Assembly (NCBI RefSeq): GCF_008831285.2 | Contig: NC_045145.1 | Span: 5,642,802-5,706,801, forward strand | From: Nymphaea colorata | Lineage: Eukaryota; Streptophyta; Magnoliopsida; Nymphaeales; Nymphaeaceae | Direction: 5' to 3' | Length of the DNA stretch: 64,000 bases | Shown: in pieces, positions 1 to 11,035 of the stretch | Numbering within the stretch: position 1 is the first letter of the stretch | Layout: every line of letters starts with the position of its first letter | Program-made: the position numbers and the translations under genes | The notes under the pieces: generated by a model | Databases searched by the model: none | What the model was told of the DNA's origin: nothing | The model's input: the letters and a program-made list of their open reading frames with translations, nothing else

Positions 1-106
1 ATATACATATACTTGGAGCCTTGGATCTTTTGTAATTAATTGTAGCCTTGTAGGTGAACTCATTGTCTACTAACAATAGGGAAGAAGGAGCATGGATGTG
101 GTGAGG

Positions 107-819
107 CAATGTTATCAAAGGCATAGCTTATCGCGTATCGGTCGGGCCGACCTATACGCTATATCGTAATGTATCGTAAAATTAATTTTAAAAATTTTTA
201 AAAATATTAAAAATCATAAAAATAGAAAAAAATCATAAAAAATCCAAAAAAATCAGAAAAAAAAAAAGCAAAAAACAGAAAAAATCAAGAAAAATGTATT
301 TAAAGGAACATTGATGTATATGAATTATGAAGTATGAAGAACACATTCCAAAATAAGAAATGAGACATTCAAAATAACATAATAAGCAGTCGAAGAGAAT
401 TTGATTACATCACAATTCATAAGTTCGAAAGTCAAAACGTATAGTTATCATCTTTCATAATTCAACAATAATCCTCGTCAATCGTCCTCACAACGAGAAA
501 GAGAGCTTCTTCACCGGCAAAGCTTGATGCAAATGAAGAAAATCTCTCCCTCCCAAGTCTCTTGCAGTGTTTAGAAACCAGAAAAGAGAGAGAGAGGAGC
601 GTAGCTTTTAAAACAACACGCAAAAAAGGGGCCGTCGAGCCCCTTTTTAATTTTTCTCCCGTATCGTACGATACGGGGGTGTATCGCCCGTATCGTGCGA
701 TACGGCCCTCGTATCGCATGATACGGGCGATACGCGTACGATACGCACGCGTAGTGAATGCATATCGTATAGGTTTCTTCGACCTATACGATACGTATCG
801 TATGATACGGATAACACTG
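107..819 (+). mobile_element. hAT-type MITE, GTATCG family, copy 1
   Basis: A 713-bp non-autonomous element. Its left end begins CAATGTTATC and its right end is GATAACACTG, so the termini are inverted repeats fitting the hAT terminal pattern YARNG. Flanking 8-mers TGGTGAGG (99-106) and AGGTAAGG (820-827) agree at 6 of 8 positions, an aged 8-bp target duplication. The right arm is packed with GTATCG/CGATAC words and the self-complementary GTATCGTACGATAC; the middle is A-rich and codes for nothing. It sits in an intron of the cystathionine gamma-synthase gene. The same ends recur at 2489, 61119 and 62040. Confidence 0.8.
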
Positions 820-1725
820 AGGTAAGGTCTCACTTACTTAGGACAGAGTTAAGCAACCAGAATCTGTCACAAACTAATCCCTACTTAGCTGTCTCTAAGC
901 TTTCTGATAGTCTGATGCGCAGGAAAAAAAATATCAGCAATATTTTCAAAACATGATAATAATACCACTAAAAAATCATAAAACAAGAAAAGGGAATTTA
1001 TCGTGATATATTGAAATATTGTCAGTTAGAATTTCTTGTACAAATGTCGCATTATTAATGTACTTTAACTTTTTTGTTTCTTTACAAAGTAATAATATGT
1101 CAATTGTAAACATTTTTTAAAGAAAATTAGTAGAAAACTCATATTTGCATAATTTTCTATTTTCTGTATATCTTTAACTTTTCCCCCATATTTTCATCAG
1201 AAAAAAGAAAATTTCCAAATAATACCTGAGCAGAACTTGAGATGTTTCTACACGGATTTGCAGTATTTAACTCGTATGGCCATGTCCTAATTTTGTGATT
1301 ATGGCCTAACATAACTAGCTAACATATTCAACTGACCACGAGGCTGCTCTTTTATCTGATTGATCCAGTGATTTCCCTCATAAGTTGGCCCTATGCAGAG
1401 ATAGAGCTTTGGACTTGAGCAGGGGAATGGGGATTATAAAAAAGAGAGATTTTATTGTGAAGCTAGAAGCCTAGAACAATGAATTTCCAACAATGAACTT
1501 CTGTTAATTTGTTTACCATCAATGAAAACAGATATACAGCTGCAAACATAATTCACATTTCCAACTATTAAAACACTCATAGGTGCTGCAGTAATTTTCC
1601 ATGTGAACTTAGAAGGTGAGGAAAAAGGAAGTAAACTCTCAGTGCATCAATCAATGGCTTTGAGCGAAAATAAAATAAAATAAAATGTTAAAAGACAAAA
1701 AAGATATTGAATACAATCTTATTAC
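820..1725. other. CGS intron sequence, no further feature
   Basis: AT-rich sequence downstream of exon 4 and up to the MITE. I searched the minus strand for the next CGS exon (VIDPAD...) and found nothing. No other coding or repeat signal. Confidence 0.5.
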
Positions 1726-1894
1726 CGTTATTCCCATCTTAGGAAGTACTGTTTGGATAAATATCCGAGTTTTCCTGTAGCAGTCAGTGGTTGTCACTAG
1801 ATGCCCACCAGCTGGTACTAATGCCATCATCATAACAGTACTAGCACACATGCCAGATGCCATCAACAACGTTGATTCAGCCCCCTCTAGTGCA
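1726..1894 (-). CDS. CGS1: CGS exon 4
   Basis: 169 nt encoding SALEGAESTLLMASGMCAST, then VMMMALVPAGGHLVTTTDCY, then RKTRIFIQTVLPKMGIT. It contains the loop SGMCAS that contacts PLP phosphate and the Tyr of TDCYRKT that stacks on the cofactor ring in this family. It ends in phase 0 with donor GTAATA; the next exon is not within the 1.7 kb remaining on the left. Confidence 0.95.
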
Positions 1895-4800
1895 CTGATG
1901 AATGCCAAAGTTCAGACAGGACACTGACAGCAGAAAAAATATATTCCCTACTAGACATGGAGAATGGTGGTCAGGAAACATTCTAGAAGGAAACGCTACC
2001 TGATCTTTTGCTCTGCTACCTCAGTTGTCGGATTCCCATAGCGACCATACTCAAAACTTGGATGGCGCCCTTCCTGTCAAGATAATCAACATAAAGGTCA
2101 GTTTAGAAGTTTACTGAGATTGGACACTCAAGAGACTAATTGAGATTGGACAGGAGACTATGTGACAGCTCCAACTCTACCCAAAACCAGTCTCTCAAAA
2201 TAAATTTTGTTCCAAGAACTAACTAAAAAATGGATGAATGAGTATATATATACATATATATATGTATATATATATATATATATACATAAGAGATTACACC
2301 TGCAGTCAAAGATTGATAGCTGCATACCTTGAAGTCAATCAATTCAGCAGTATTTCTGAACGTATAAGCAGTAGTATTAACAACTGGGGTAGTCACTGCA
2401 TCAGTATTTAGACGACGCCCCAACCTTTCTCCTGTAAAGCAAATGAGCACAAGAGATGTCGAATGGACAACTAAAACTTACTATGAAACAATGTTGTAAA
2501 AGACATATTGTATCACATAATAATCAGGCCAACCTATACACTGTGTCATAATCTATCATAACATATCATAAATGACTATAAAATTACTTTTAATTCATAA
2601 AAAAATAAAAAAAAAAGTAGAGAAAAACATGTAAAATCATGAAAAATGTGTTCTATTTAAAAACTCATCACAAATAATGAACATTCATTCATGATTCTTC
2701 ATTCATAAGCCATAATGTATTAACAACACATTAAGAACAACCTAATAAGCATAAAATGTTTTATGTTCTATGCCAAGGCATTGCCTAGGCACGGACTAGG
2801 CATGAGTCTGCACCCCAAGCCTAAGTCCAGCACGTGTAGTCCATTTGGAAGGTGACTTATCACCTTCCATTCAAAATTCGAATTAAGTATTAAAGATAAC
2901 TGCTTTAGTAACTGAAATGGTTTCTATAACTAATTAATATAAAACTGGAAACTGTTTTTAGAAACTGAACAGGTAAGTTTCTCCACAAACTAGTATATTT
3001 AGCATATGAAGGGGCTGCACAATGAGCAACCCTTTCATTGTGGAGATACTGCTGCTGCCTCCTGCCGCCACCAGAAAAACCGGCATGTACAATATGTCGC
3101 CTAATCTTGTCTCCTCTAATCTGATGAACTGCGTTATAAGATTAGAAGGACAGAACACAATAGAAGTTTTAATCTGATGAAATGTTCTGCAACCCTTCAA
3201 GCAAAGCAATGAATGCACACTCTTTTCCTAAAGATATTCTCATTTTTCTTCTGAGGTATTAATCAGAAAGTCTGTGTAAAAAATGTTTAAACAGGAAAAA
3301 CATGAGCATGCATGATAAACGGCCAGTTTATATTATCTGTTATTTTATTTTTGTATGTGCTTTATTCTCTGATGTTGATTATGTTATTGTTTTTACTAGA
3401 TGACGGCATAAACAAAATCTTATAGCTGCCACGAAAAATGACATCTTACGAAAATGTAAACCATGAATCTCTTGTAGCTGCCACAAAAAAATAAAATCTT
3501 ACGTTGAGTAAACCACGAGAAATAATATCTTACGTTTACATTCTAGTTAATATCTCTTGTATATGATCTTGTTTATTTCAATAATGCTGTTCTTACGTTC
3601 TGTTGATGTTCTAGTTAATATCTCTTGTTGATGAACATTCACGAAAAATATGAACGAACATTCATGAAAAAAAATATTTTCTTTATCGTCTTGCAAAAGT
3701 TTAAGATTTTGAGGAAGCAAGTCATGTTGTTTTATATCAGTGTCCAAAAAATAATATCTTAGAAAACGTAAACCATGAATCTCTTGTAGCTGCCACGGAA
3801 AAATAATATTGCACATTGAGTAAACCACGAAAAATAATATCTTACATTTATATTCTAGAATCTCTGGAAAAATGGTTTGCAGCACTGAGGACCAAAATGT
3901 TCAAACTTTACCAGAGATTGTTTGTAATATGGAAAAGCAAGACGTTATTCCGGAGATTGTTCCAGACATAGAAGCACAAAACCATGTACCAGATATTGTT
4001 CCTGAGACAAAAGAACAAGAATTTGTCTTCGCTTGTAGTCCCAAACTCTGAGGAAGAAGACGATTATCAACCACTAAGGAAGTTGCTGAAGCCACAACAA
4101 GACAAATTGCAACTTCAAGTCGAAGATCCTAGCGAAATAATTAAAGCCTTCTTGTGGATTTACATTCCTTTGTATCGAGATTAGATTTAATTTGTTTTTT
4201 TGTTTCTTCTATTAGATTACATTTAATGAGAAATGTTAAGCTTCTGCTATTGATTTTGCATATTCAATTATTGTATTGACTTTCAATCACCAACAGATTG
4301 TTTAAGTTGATTATGCTTGTTAAATTTCTATCATATACATTTCAAATATTAGTAACACTGTAATAGTTAACATAACTACAAAAACTAAAAAAAAAAAAAG
4401 CAGAAAAACAAGGCTGCCTTTATGGCCGAGGCACCCCTGGGCACCAGGCAGAGCTCCTAAACGCCTTGACATAGTTTATATCACATCACAGCATATATTG
4501 TTCATTGCCAAATGAGAATTGATAATACTTATCAGGATTATCAGTTAACACAATAAACATTGTCTTATTCATGGACGGTTGTTTATTTCTCAAATTGACG
4601 AGTATCGCTCAAGTCGGTCATTTCTCTCAAGGACCCGCAGAGACTCTCCCTTCCAAAGCTTCTAGAAGTATCTAGAATGAGGGGGTGGCAGATTTTAAAA
4701 CAAAACTTGAAACAAAAGGGTGCTGCAATATTAAAAACACCCTAGCCTTGTATCATACAATACAAGGCACATCAGTCATATCGTAGGTGTAATACAATAG

Positions 4801-5729
4801 CCATATCGTACGACACAAAAGATACATCACCCATACACTGGTGCTGTATTATATAGGTCCCTTTGACCCATATGATTTGTATCGTATGACATGGGTCCGC
4901 ATTGTAGAATATGGATACAATTGCTATGAACATTTACAACAAATTTTAAACAACAGACAGCCAAAGCTATTTATAAAGCTCAAGCTGAAACAGGTGAAAT
5001 TAAAAACAACAATTTCCCTTTGTTATCTTGCTAGAAGATGTAAAATAGGAAGTAAAGATCATAAAAGCAGTTAAGCACAAAATGGACACAAAAAATCATG
5101 ACATAACAGCTGGAAATTATCAGTTGCTATGTAATGCTAATGTTTGGATATCTAAATCTCTATTTATGATGCATATAAGCATATATACTGCAGGATAGGA
5201 GGAAAAGATTTACAATCCATATACACTTCTTGTTAATGGTTGGCATCCTGAAAATCTGTTGATAATGAATACAACCAAATTGGGATAAGGTGCCATGAAG
5301 CACAAGAAATGCAGAGGAGAGGAAAGCAGGAAACATGCTTCAGAATTGTCAAGGAGAATGTTTTAAACTTGAGTTTCTAAGAACACAACAAATTAGAAAT
5401 TACTCTCCACAAACAGTGGCAAACCTATGTTTGGGCAGGGCGGGCACTTACCAACCCTGACCTGCCAATACCCAACAGCAAAATCAGGTCTAGAACATCG
5501 CCTGTCCCCTTGGACCTTATTCATCGAACCATACGGCCTGCCAAAAGAAAAATTATTATCTCCAGATGCCTTTCCCACTGTGATGCACTTGTTAGGCTGC
5601 CCAAACTTTTCCCTTCCCTCCTTATGTGCACTTATTAAGCTGTTTCTTTTACTTGAAAGTTCAAACTGACAAACCCTCATGAACAAGAATGTTGCTGCCC
5701 ATTTCAATGGGCAACAGAATTTGCTGCAG

Positions 5730-5764
<35 letters not shown>

Positions 5765-8536
5765 CTCACAGATACACATACAAACAGAAACCTGATCTTC
5801 TTGATTGTCATGATATCCTCATTTCATAATTCCAAGAATCTGATAAGGCCTTTGAACCAAAGCCACAAATACGTTTCAGAGTTTTAAACGGCGAGGGTTT
5901 TCTCGGGTATAATGCGGCGAGCTTGAGAAAAACAGGAAAAATATGGTGAACCTTTAAAATTTAAAAAAAAAAAAACCAAAAATGAGGGAAAATAAAATAA
6001 GTGAGAAATCAATAACACAAACATCAAAAATAAGTAGATTTGCAACAAATAAAAAATAGAAAATGAAAAAAAAAAACTGTTTAACAATAAAAAAACATGA
6101 AGAAAGCAAAAAACACGTTTTTAACGTTTTTTTTCAAAAAAAACCATTTTTTTAAGTTTTAAATGGCAATTTTGTTTATCGCTTTTTTTTGTGTTTTTTG
6201 TGACACTGCTTTGAACATATTAAAAGCTAGTCCCAGGGTTGTACATTAGTCCTTCTAATTTGATGACTTATTTTCTCACACATTTTAGTTATTAGTTTCC
6301 TTTTTCTTCTTATTACTGGTTTATCAAATAACTTAGGTGCAGAGAGATGGCCAACTGCACGCATACATATATAACAAATTAAATACACAATATAATTTTA
6401 AATTCGTATAGAAGCAGAATAACAAGCAATACATTGATGAATCATCATAAACTGATAACCAAATCAAGAAGTGTACCAAACTATGTAAATTAATTCAAAT
6501 TAAACCCAAAAAAAAGACAAAAATAGACTCAGCCAAAGTTTGGTCAACTTTGACTGAGTCAAGAGTGCAACGACTGCAACCAACATGCCATTTGACTGTC
6601 TGCATTTGCACCTGTGGCTGGCCATGTCAACACTTGTGCAGCACCTTCCCACCAGAATCTGTGTAACATAGATTCCTGCTTTTTCTTCATGCCTTCATTG
6701 TTCTGAGGTTCTTACAGCAAGGCTTTTCTCGAGTTCTGATCAAGAAGCTTAATTTTCATGGAAACTGAAGAACTTAAACAGTATAAGAAGATAATATTAA
6801 ATACATGGAAACTTGAGTGTTCTATTAATTTTCTTACAAAAACTTTTGCTTATATTTTTTTGTATTTTACATGTTTCTTTTATGATTTTTTAACATTAAA
6901 TTTTTTACATTTTTTACTTTTTATGTTACGTATTTACCGTTGGACCTGATTGACATGTGCTATGTTACACATTTTAGAAAATTGATTAGAACCTTTCTTC
7001 GTGAACTAAACTCTTTATATGTGAGTTTATGATTTATAAAACAAAACTACAATAAAACTAATATACCATAAAATTATGCATCGGTGCCCCACTTGAATTT
7101 CTATCGTGCCACTCTTTGCAAGAACTTGTCCCTCGACAATGTTATGGATGATTACCAAAAGCATTCAAAGATGTACCCTTTTTAAGTTTTTCACTGGTAA
7201 AAGCACAGTCGCAGCAAAAGATATAGTTTTCAAAGAAAAATTTCAAGAATTTGGATGGATTCACATGAAGGTCTATATTATGGCAACTTAGTCGTACCCC
7301 GTAAGACAAGTCGTCCGCCAGAGACCTTCAAGGTGCTAGTCCAGACTAACAGGATAAACGGAACATTGCGTTTTGTTCCACCGGCCATATTCCTGTGCGT
7401 CCAGTCACACCATTCCTTTCTGTTTAGACGCACATCTATTGAAAGAAAACAATAGAGCCTTCTATGGAAATAGACGACAAGCAAGTGTTGCGGTGCCGCA
7501 CGAATGCACCCATCCGTGTGTCCTGCCAGATCAAGTGGGAAATCCAACTCTATCTCCTTCATTTGGACAAATATGTTAATGGCCCGACTGGAGCAGCTGA
7601 CTTAATCAGAAGAAAAAGATGAAAAATGAAGCACAAGGAAGGAAGACATCGGAAAGCCTCACAAAAACAAGAGGAGACAAGACCCAATCAACAGAGACAC
7701 AAGAACTGCCCTAGAGCGAGTTCATCAAAAAGGAAAGCAGCGGATTCAAGTACTACTCGCATGTCATTAGTTCATTTATTTACTTTCGGTAAGGTGTTCC
7801 AGCAGCAATACTTCGTATTTTGTTCATCAGCAAGCAATCTCGAGTCGCTCTCGCCGCTCATGTACCGCACCACCAATCCCAACAACCCCATTTCCACCAC
7901 CCTACCCCCACAACGAAAAGAGGAAAAAGAAGAGCACAGACATTGAGCCTCCACATTGAGAAGAAATGTAACAGATCCGGTCGTTTCTGTGATGGCACAA
8001 GAAATGCGCAGGGGAAGGAAAAGAAGGCATCGATTCTTGTAATCCTTACCGGCATGAACCGCAACGGAACCGTCGGAGCTGAAGAATTGGGCCTGTGAGA
8101 CAGCCGAACCACCAATCTGTACACCGCTAATGTTACAAGGAGAAGGATCGAGGATCTTCTCCTCGTCCTTCGGGCTGACGACGGGGCCACCGTTGTTGGA
8201 CCATGCAGACGCCACGATCTGGGCGACGCCGATGTTGCTGCAGTTGCGCCTAGACTTGACGCTCAGCTGCCTCACGAAGTTGGGAGGGAATCTGAAGATG
8301 AGCGACGACGACATCCCTGCTGCCATCAAGAGCGGTGATGATGACAAAGAGGAGCTGATTCGCTTTCTTTGAGTCCTCTGGAAGGAGGATGAGCCGGACA
8401 GTAGTTCAGGGTCGGATCGACACTCGAAGGAGGAGGAGCCGGACGAAGTGGAGGAGGAGGAGGAGGAAGGAGGAAGAAGACATGAAGGCGCAAAGCTTCC
8501 TCCCAGGAACCTGGCGCAGCAGCTGGACATGGCCAT
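1726..8536 (-). CDS. CGS1: Cystathionine gamma-synthase, plastid (5' part of gene; exons 8536-8050, 2431-2328, 2073-2000, 1894-1726)
   Basis: Cystathionine gamma-synthase is the PLP enzyme that joins O-phosphohomoserine and cysteine into cystathionine, the first committed step of methionine synthesis in plastids. The four exons join in frame to 278 codons with GT-AG introns of 5618, 254 and 105 bp (phases 1, 0 and 2). Recognisable family blocks are SSDGSVAVHAGERLGRR, TTPVVNTTAY, FEYGRYGNPTT, SALEGAEST, MASGMCASTV and LVPAGGHLVTTTDCYRKTRIF. Exon 1 adds a Ser-rich chloroplast transit peptide and the MTO1 region. The start is the ATG at 8536, giving MAMSSCC, similar to the family's usual MAVSS start. 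The last visible exon ends GIT with a GTAATA donor; about half of the protein, including the SATKY lysine that binds PLP, must lie beyond the left edge. Identification is by remembered family motifs and is firm. Confidence 0.95.
2000..2073 (-). CDS. CGS1: CGS exon 3
   Basis: 74 nt encoding EGRHPSFEYGRYGNPTTEVA then EQKI and two bases of Ser. YGRYGNPTT is the signature segment of the Cys/Met-metabolism PLP enzymes, contributing to the cofactor phosphate site from the neighbouring subunit. The acceptor is TTGACAG and the donor GTAGCG. Too short for ordinary ORF tracks. Confidence 0.95.
2240..2286. repeat. (AT)n microsatellite in CGS intron 2
   Basis: Nearly perfect TA/TATG dinucleotide run within the 254-bp intron 2, about 40 bp from the exon 2 donor. 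Confidence 0.85.
2328..2431 (-). CDS. CGS1: CGS exon 2
   Basis: 104 nt encoding (H-A-G)ERLGRRLNTDAVTTPVVN then TTAYTFRNTAELIDFK. The acceptor is GCTTTACAG and the donor GTATGC. It completes the Gly codon begun in exon 1 (phase 1) and ends in phase 0. Confidence 0.95.
2768..4474 (+). mobile_element. hAT-like element, CTATG..AAGGC family, copy 1 (nested)
   Basis: 1707 bp with inverted ends CTATGCCAAGGC and GCCTTGACATAG, flanked by TTTATGTT (2760-2767) and TTTATATC (4475-4482), a 6 of 8 match. Subterminal GCCTAGGC/GCGCC words near both ends resemble the better-preserved copy at 34707-36287. Internally it holds a local duplication (3417-3560 versus 3740-3860) and a short coding-like stretch (3870-4186). 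No transposase domain recognised. Confidence 0.65.
3870..4186 (+). pseudogene. Coding-like fragment with P-E/D-I-V repeats inside the nested element
   Basis: From ATG 3870 the frame reads MVCSTEDQNVQTLPEIVCNM and continues with repeated PEIV/PDIV and E-K-Q patterns to a stop near 4050. A one-base shift continues into SLVVPNSEEEDDYQPLRKLL to a stop at 4182-4184. The acidic composition and codon-like periodicity suggest a captured exon or the remnant of an element-encoded gene. I do not recognise the protein, and expression is doubtful. Confidence 0.3.
4932..8049. other. Remainder of CGS intron 1, mostly unassigned
   Basis: Holds a (CT)n tract at 5731-5761, homopurine/AT-rich stretches around 5900-6200, and a relatively GC-rich segment at 7250-7960 with several short overlapping ORFs in different frames. 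None shows recognisable motifs or consistent coding. It is intronic because exon 1 and exon 2 join across it in frame. Confidence 0.5.
5731..5761. repeat. (CT)n microsatellite
   Basis: Perfect CT dinucleotide run of about 15 units in CGS intron 1. Confidence 0.9.
8050..8536 (-). CDS. CGS1: CGS exon 1: transit peptide, MTO1 region, start of the mature enzyme
   Basis: 487 nt, 162 codons plus one base. Residues 1-90 are rich in Ser and low in acidic residues, as expected of a plastid transit peptide, and include a run of six Ser near residue 24. Residues 78-115 are the highly conserved block FRFPPNFVRQLSVKSRRNCS followed by NIGVAQIVASAWSNN. The short linker (residues 116-150) lacks the long Ala-rich stretch of the Arabidopsis protein. 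The donor is GCCG|GTAAGG. The open frame continues to 7772 but that part is intron. Confidence 0.95.
8195..8251 (-). promoter_or_regulatory. CGS1: MTO1 nascent-peptide element within CGS exon 1
   Basis: Residues 96-106 read RRNCSNIGVAQ, identical to the Arabidopsis MTO1 core, followed by IVASAWSNN (to residue 115). In Arabidopsis this nascent peptide, in the presence of S-adenosylmethionine, stalls the ribosome at Ser94 and triggers decay of the CGS1 mRNA. The aligned stall position is Ser113 here, and the adjacent Trp needed for arrest is present (Trp112); the preceding AK is SA. That this plant uses the same feedback is an inference from conservation. Confidence 0.85.
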
Positions 8537-8639
8537 CTCACCCCTCCTCTCACTCTCTTACCCAGTAAATCCAAGCCTCACGCTTCCTTACGCAACCCTA
8601 AACACCCTTTCCTTTCTCCCTTCCCAACCTCGCTCGGCC

Positions 8640-8712
8640 TCGTCTGTGTTGGGACGGACGGTCGTTCATATACACAAAATAATAGAGAGAGAGAGAGAGA
8701 GAGAGAAACCAA
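8640..8712 (-). promoter_or_regulatory. Probable CGS core promoter with TATA-like box and GA/CT tract
   Basis: On the minus strand a (TC)n tract (8686-8707) is followed by TATTATTTTGTGTATATGAA; the TATA-like GTATATGA (8667-8674) lies about 130 bp upstream of the CGS ATG, leaving room for a 5' leader of roughly 100 nt. CT-rich tracts close to the TATA box are common in plant promoters. No transcript evidence is available, so the start site is inferred. Confidence 0.35.
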
Positions 8713-8721
8713 CGTGAACCT

Positions 8722-11035
8722 CCACCACCTGAAGCCTCCACTGTCCAAGAGAAACGGCTCCACCAGTGACGTGGGTACCAATAATTCGCCCCTCCATAAC
8801 TTTTTTGTTTCAGAAAAGAACAAAGAAAAAGGAGCGCCGCGTTCACCTACCGTGGGCGCGCAGACGCCACCCCGACCGACCTTGAGGGGACCGCTGCATT
8901 GTTTCCATGCGTTGCCAAGGCAGAACGAATATATTCCGAACAGGCACAAAATAAAACAGACTTGTTAAATTCTTACAAATATTGTATGTGAAATATAAGC
9001 TTCTGAACATGCTAACAAAAACGTTACATTTTTCATCAAAAATATTAATATTTCTACTATCAGAATTTTAACGCAATAAGGACAACTTAATCTTTTATAA
9101 TTAAAAATATACCTTTAAATTTTAAAAATATTAAAAAATAAATTGTATAAAAGGTGTTTTTGTTTCTAACCTAACTGCTAGCTGGTTAATGTGTGATTAT
9201 GGCCATATGTATTGACCAAGAACCAAAACGGCAAGAGGTGGATAAGGTCCCTTTAAAGGCATTTGGTAGTTACCAGAATTTGTTTGATGAATCAATTTCA
9301 ATGTTTGGAACACAACATTATGTTACCAAACATCTTAAAAATATTGGCCAACGAAAAGTTGGGTACAAAACAGCTCATGCTGTAAGTTGCTAGGCTGATA
9401 AAATAATGAGTAAGATCATTTTACGACTGCTAAGAATTGCTGACCTTTGCCAACTATGGTGCACTGGTTGATTTAGCAACTGAACTCAGTCAGTAGCGTA
9501 TCAACAAAAACTATTACGGTATTTATTTTTAAAAAATGGCTAATATATTTATGTAACATAATATGAAGACCATTACATAAATTTGAAAATAACCTGAAAA
9601 TCAATTATGAGAGGCACATCGGCCAAACAATTGAGTTGGTTGCGCACCAAATTAGATTCACTAATCCATGGTGAATTTCCCAACAGTAGGTGGTAGCCAT
9701 TTAATTTTAAAGATTCCAGTACTTTTCTGAATTAGATTTTTACAAAAATGTGTGCATTGTAAGTAAGGAGATAGACTTTTGGTAATTTTATCACTTCCAA
9801 TAAGACCTTTCTTCACCTAATTTCTAAACTAAGAAGAAATGTAGGTATTAGAACCTCCTTTTATCTTATGGAAAATATTATAATTGGGGATGTCAATGGA
9901 ACATATTTGGATTGGATACCCGATCAAACATGATTCAAAAAAGTGAAATGAAGAAAATTTTACTTTCGACTAAGAAATTAGATTGGATTCAGTTTTTTAA
10001 ATAAGTTTCCAATGTGATTTGCATTCAGTTCTCAATATATTGCAATGCAGTTCGGATTTGGTTGTGTATTTTAAAAGCCAGACTCAAGTTCGTACGTGAA
10101 AAAATAAAATTTGGATTTGGATTGGATGTAGATTCCGGTTTAAAAGTAGGATTTAAATATGATATAGGCCTCTTTTCCATTTATATTCAGCACTGAATTT
10201 CCATCTAAATATTTGGAACACTTGATAACTCAATCGAATACTATTAGGGCTACTTTGGTTACAGTAACAGTTTGCAACTGCACCATGAATTTGCCTCAAA
10301 GTTTGAAATAGATTTGTGAAATGTTGTAACAGAATGTTCTATGAATCTAGTCATGTCCTTGAGGTTGATTCATGAAATAATAACACATTGGTGTCATTAT
10401 CAAACAATTCATAAAGAGTACATCTTATTCCAACCCGATACATCTACACCCGAAATTATAGATAAGCATGCCCCCACTATATTTGATCGGACTTAATTTG
10501 TGTGATATGACCTATCTTACTAAAAGCGACGGAGTTGGCAGGCATTGACCTGGCCTCTAGGTGGAGTTGATATTCATTGGCCTTTACAAGACCTTCCCCT
10601 TAACAAAACCCAGCTCCATATGTTGTTATTTATTCCAACTCTTCAGTATCGTCAATATATAATTGGCACGTCTATTGTTTCACTGGGTCAACAGCACATA
10701 ACCCGAAAGTCCCTCAAGCATTACTACAATGTTTATTAGGATCCTAATTACGAGTTCACCGCTCAAAAGGGTAGAGCCAGTTCCGTTTACCGTAGCTCGA
10801 CCACACCAAATAGTTTGGGTTAAAACAATAATTGTGATTGGTTCATCAAGAGTCGTTTGGCAGCAGATAAGTATCTCATGAATATGTATCAATTTTGGAC
10901 ACTAATTTTAGTGTTTTATGAACTACCCTAAATAGTATTGAAAAAGAAATGGGTTGTTGTTTTGATCTCGTAGTGGGAACTAAAATTCTTTAACAACAGT
11001 TAATTATACATCTGGCCAGTATGTACAATTGTGTA
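8722..11035. other. Intergenic, no gene recognised
   Basis: Region upstream of the CGS promoter. It is AT-rich, with short ORFs only (for example 9193-9393) that show no family motif. I see no element boundaries here. Confidence 0.5.

Larger units (their letters stand above)
2489..4923 (+). mobile_element. hAT-type MITE, GTATCG family, copy 2 (interrupted by another element)
   Basis: Starts CAATGTTGTAAAAG and ends GGATACAATTG, flanked by CTATGAAA (2481-2488) and CTATGAAC (4924-4931), 7 of 8 matching. Total 2435 bp, but removing the nested element at 2768-4474 and one 8-bp duplication leaves 720 bp, the size of its relatives (713, 671, 749 bp). The right arm (4740-4915) keeps decayed GTATCGTA words. 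Many CG sites have become TG or CA, so this is an old copy. It lies in CGS intron 1. Confidence 0.75.

Noticed and set aside
5393-5779. 128-codon minus ORF starting in the (CT)n tract
   Set aside because: Begins with a repeat-derived Arg-Glu run and has no family similarity I can recognise.
7278-7562. 94-codon minus ORF and two overlapping plus ORFs in CGS intron 1
   Set aside because: Several frames open at once in a GC-richer patch; no recognisable domain and no matching splice context.
7772-8049. Continuation of the CGS exon 1 open frame
   Set aside because: The frame runs on after the GTAAGG donor, but exon 2 joins exactly at HAG|ERLG, so this part is intron.
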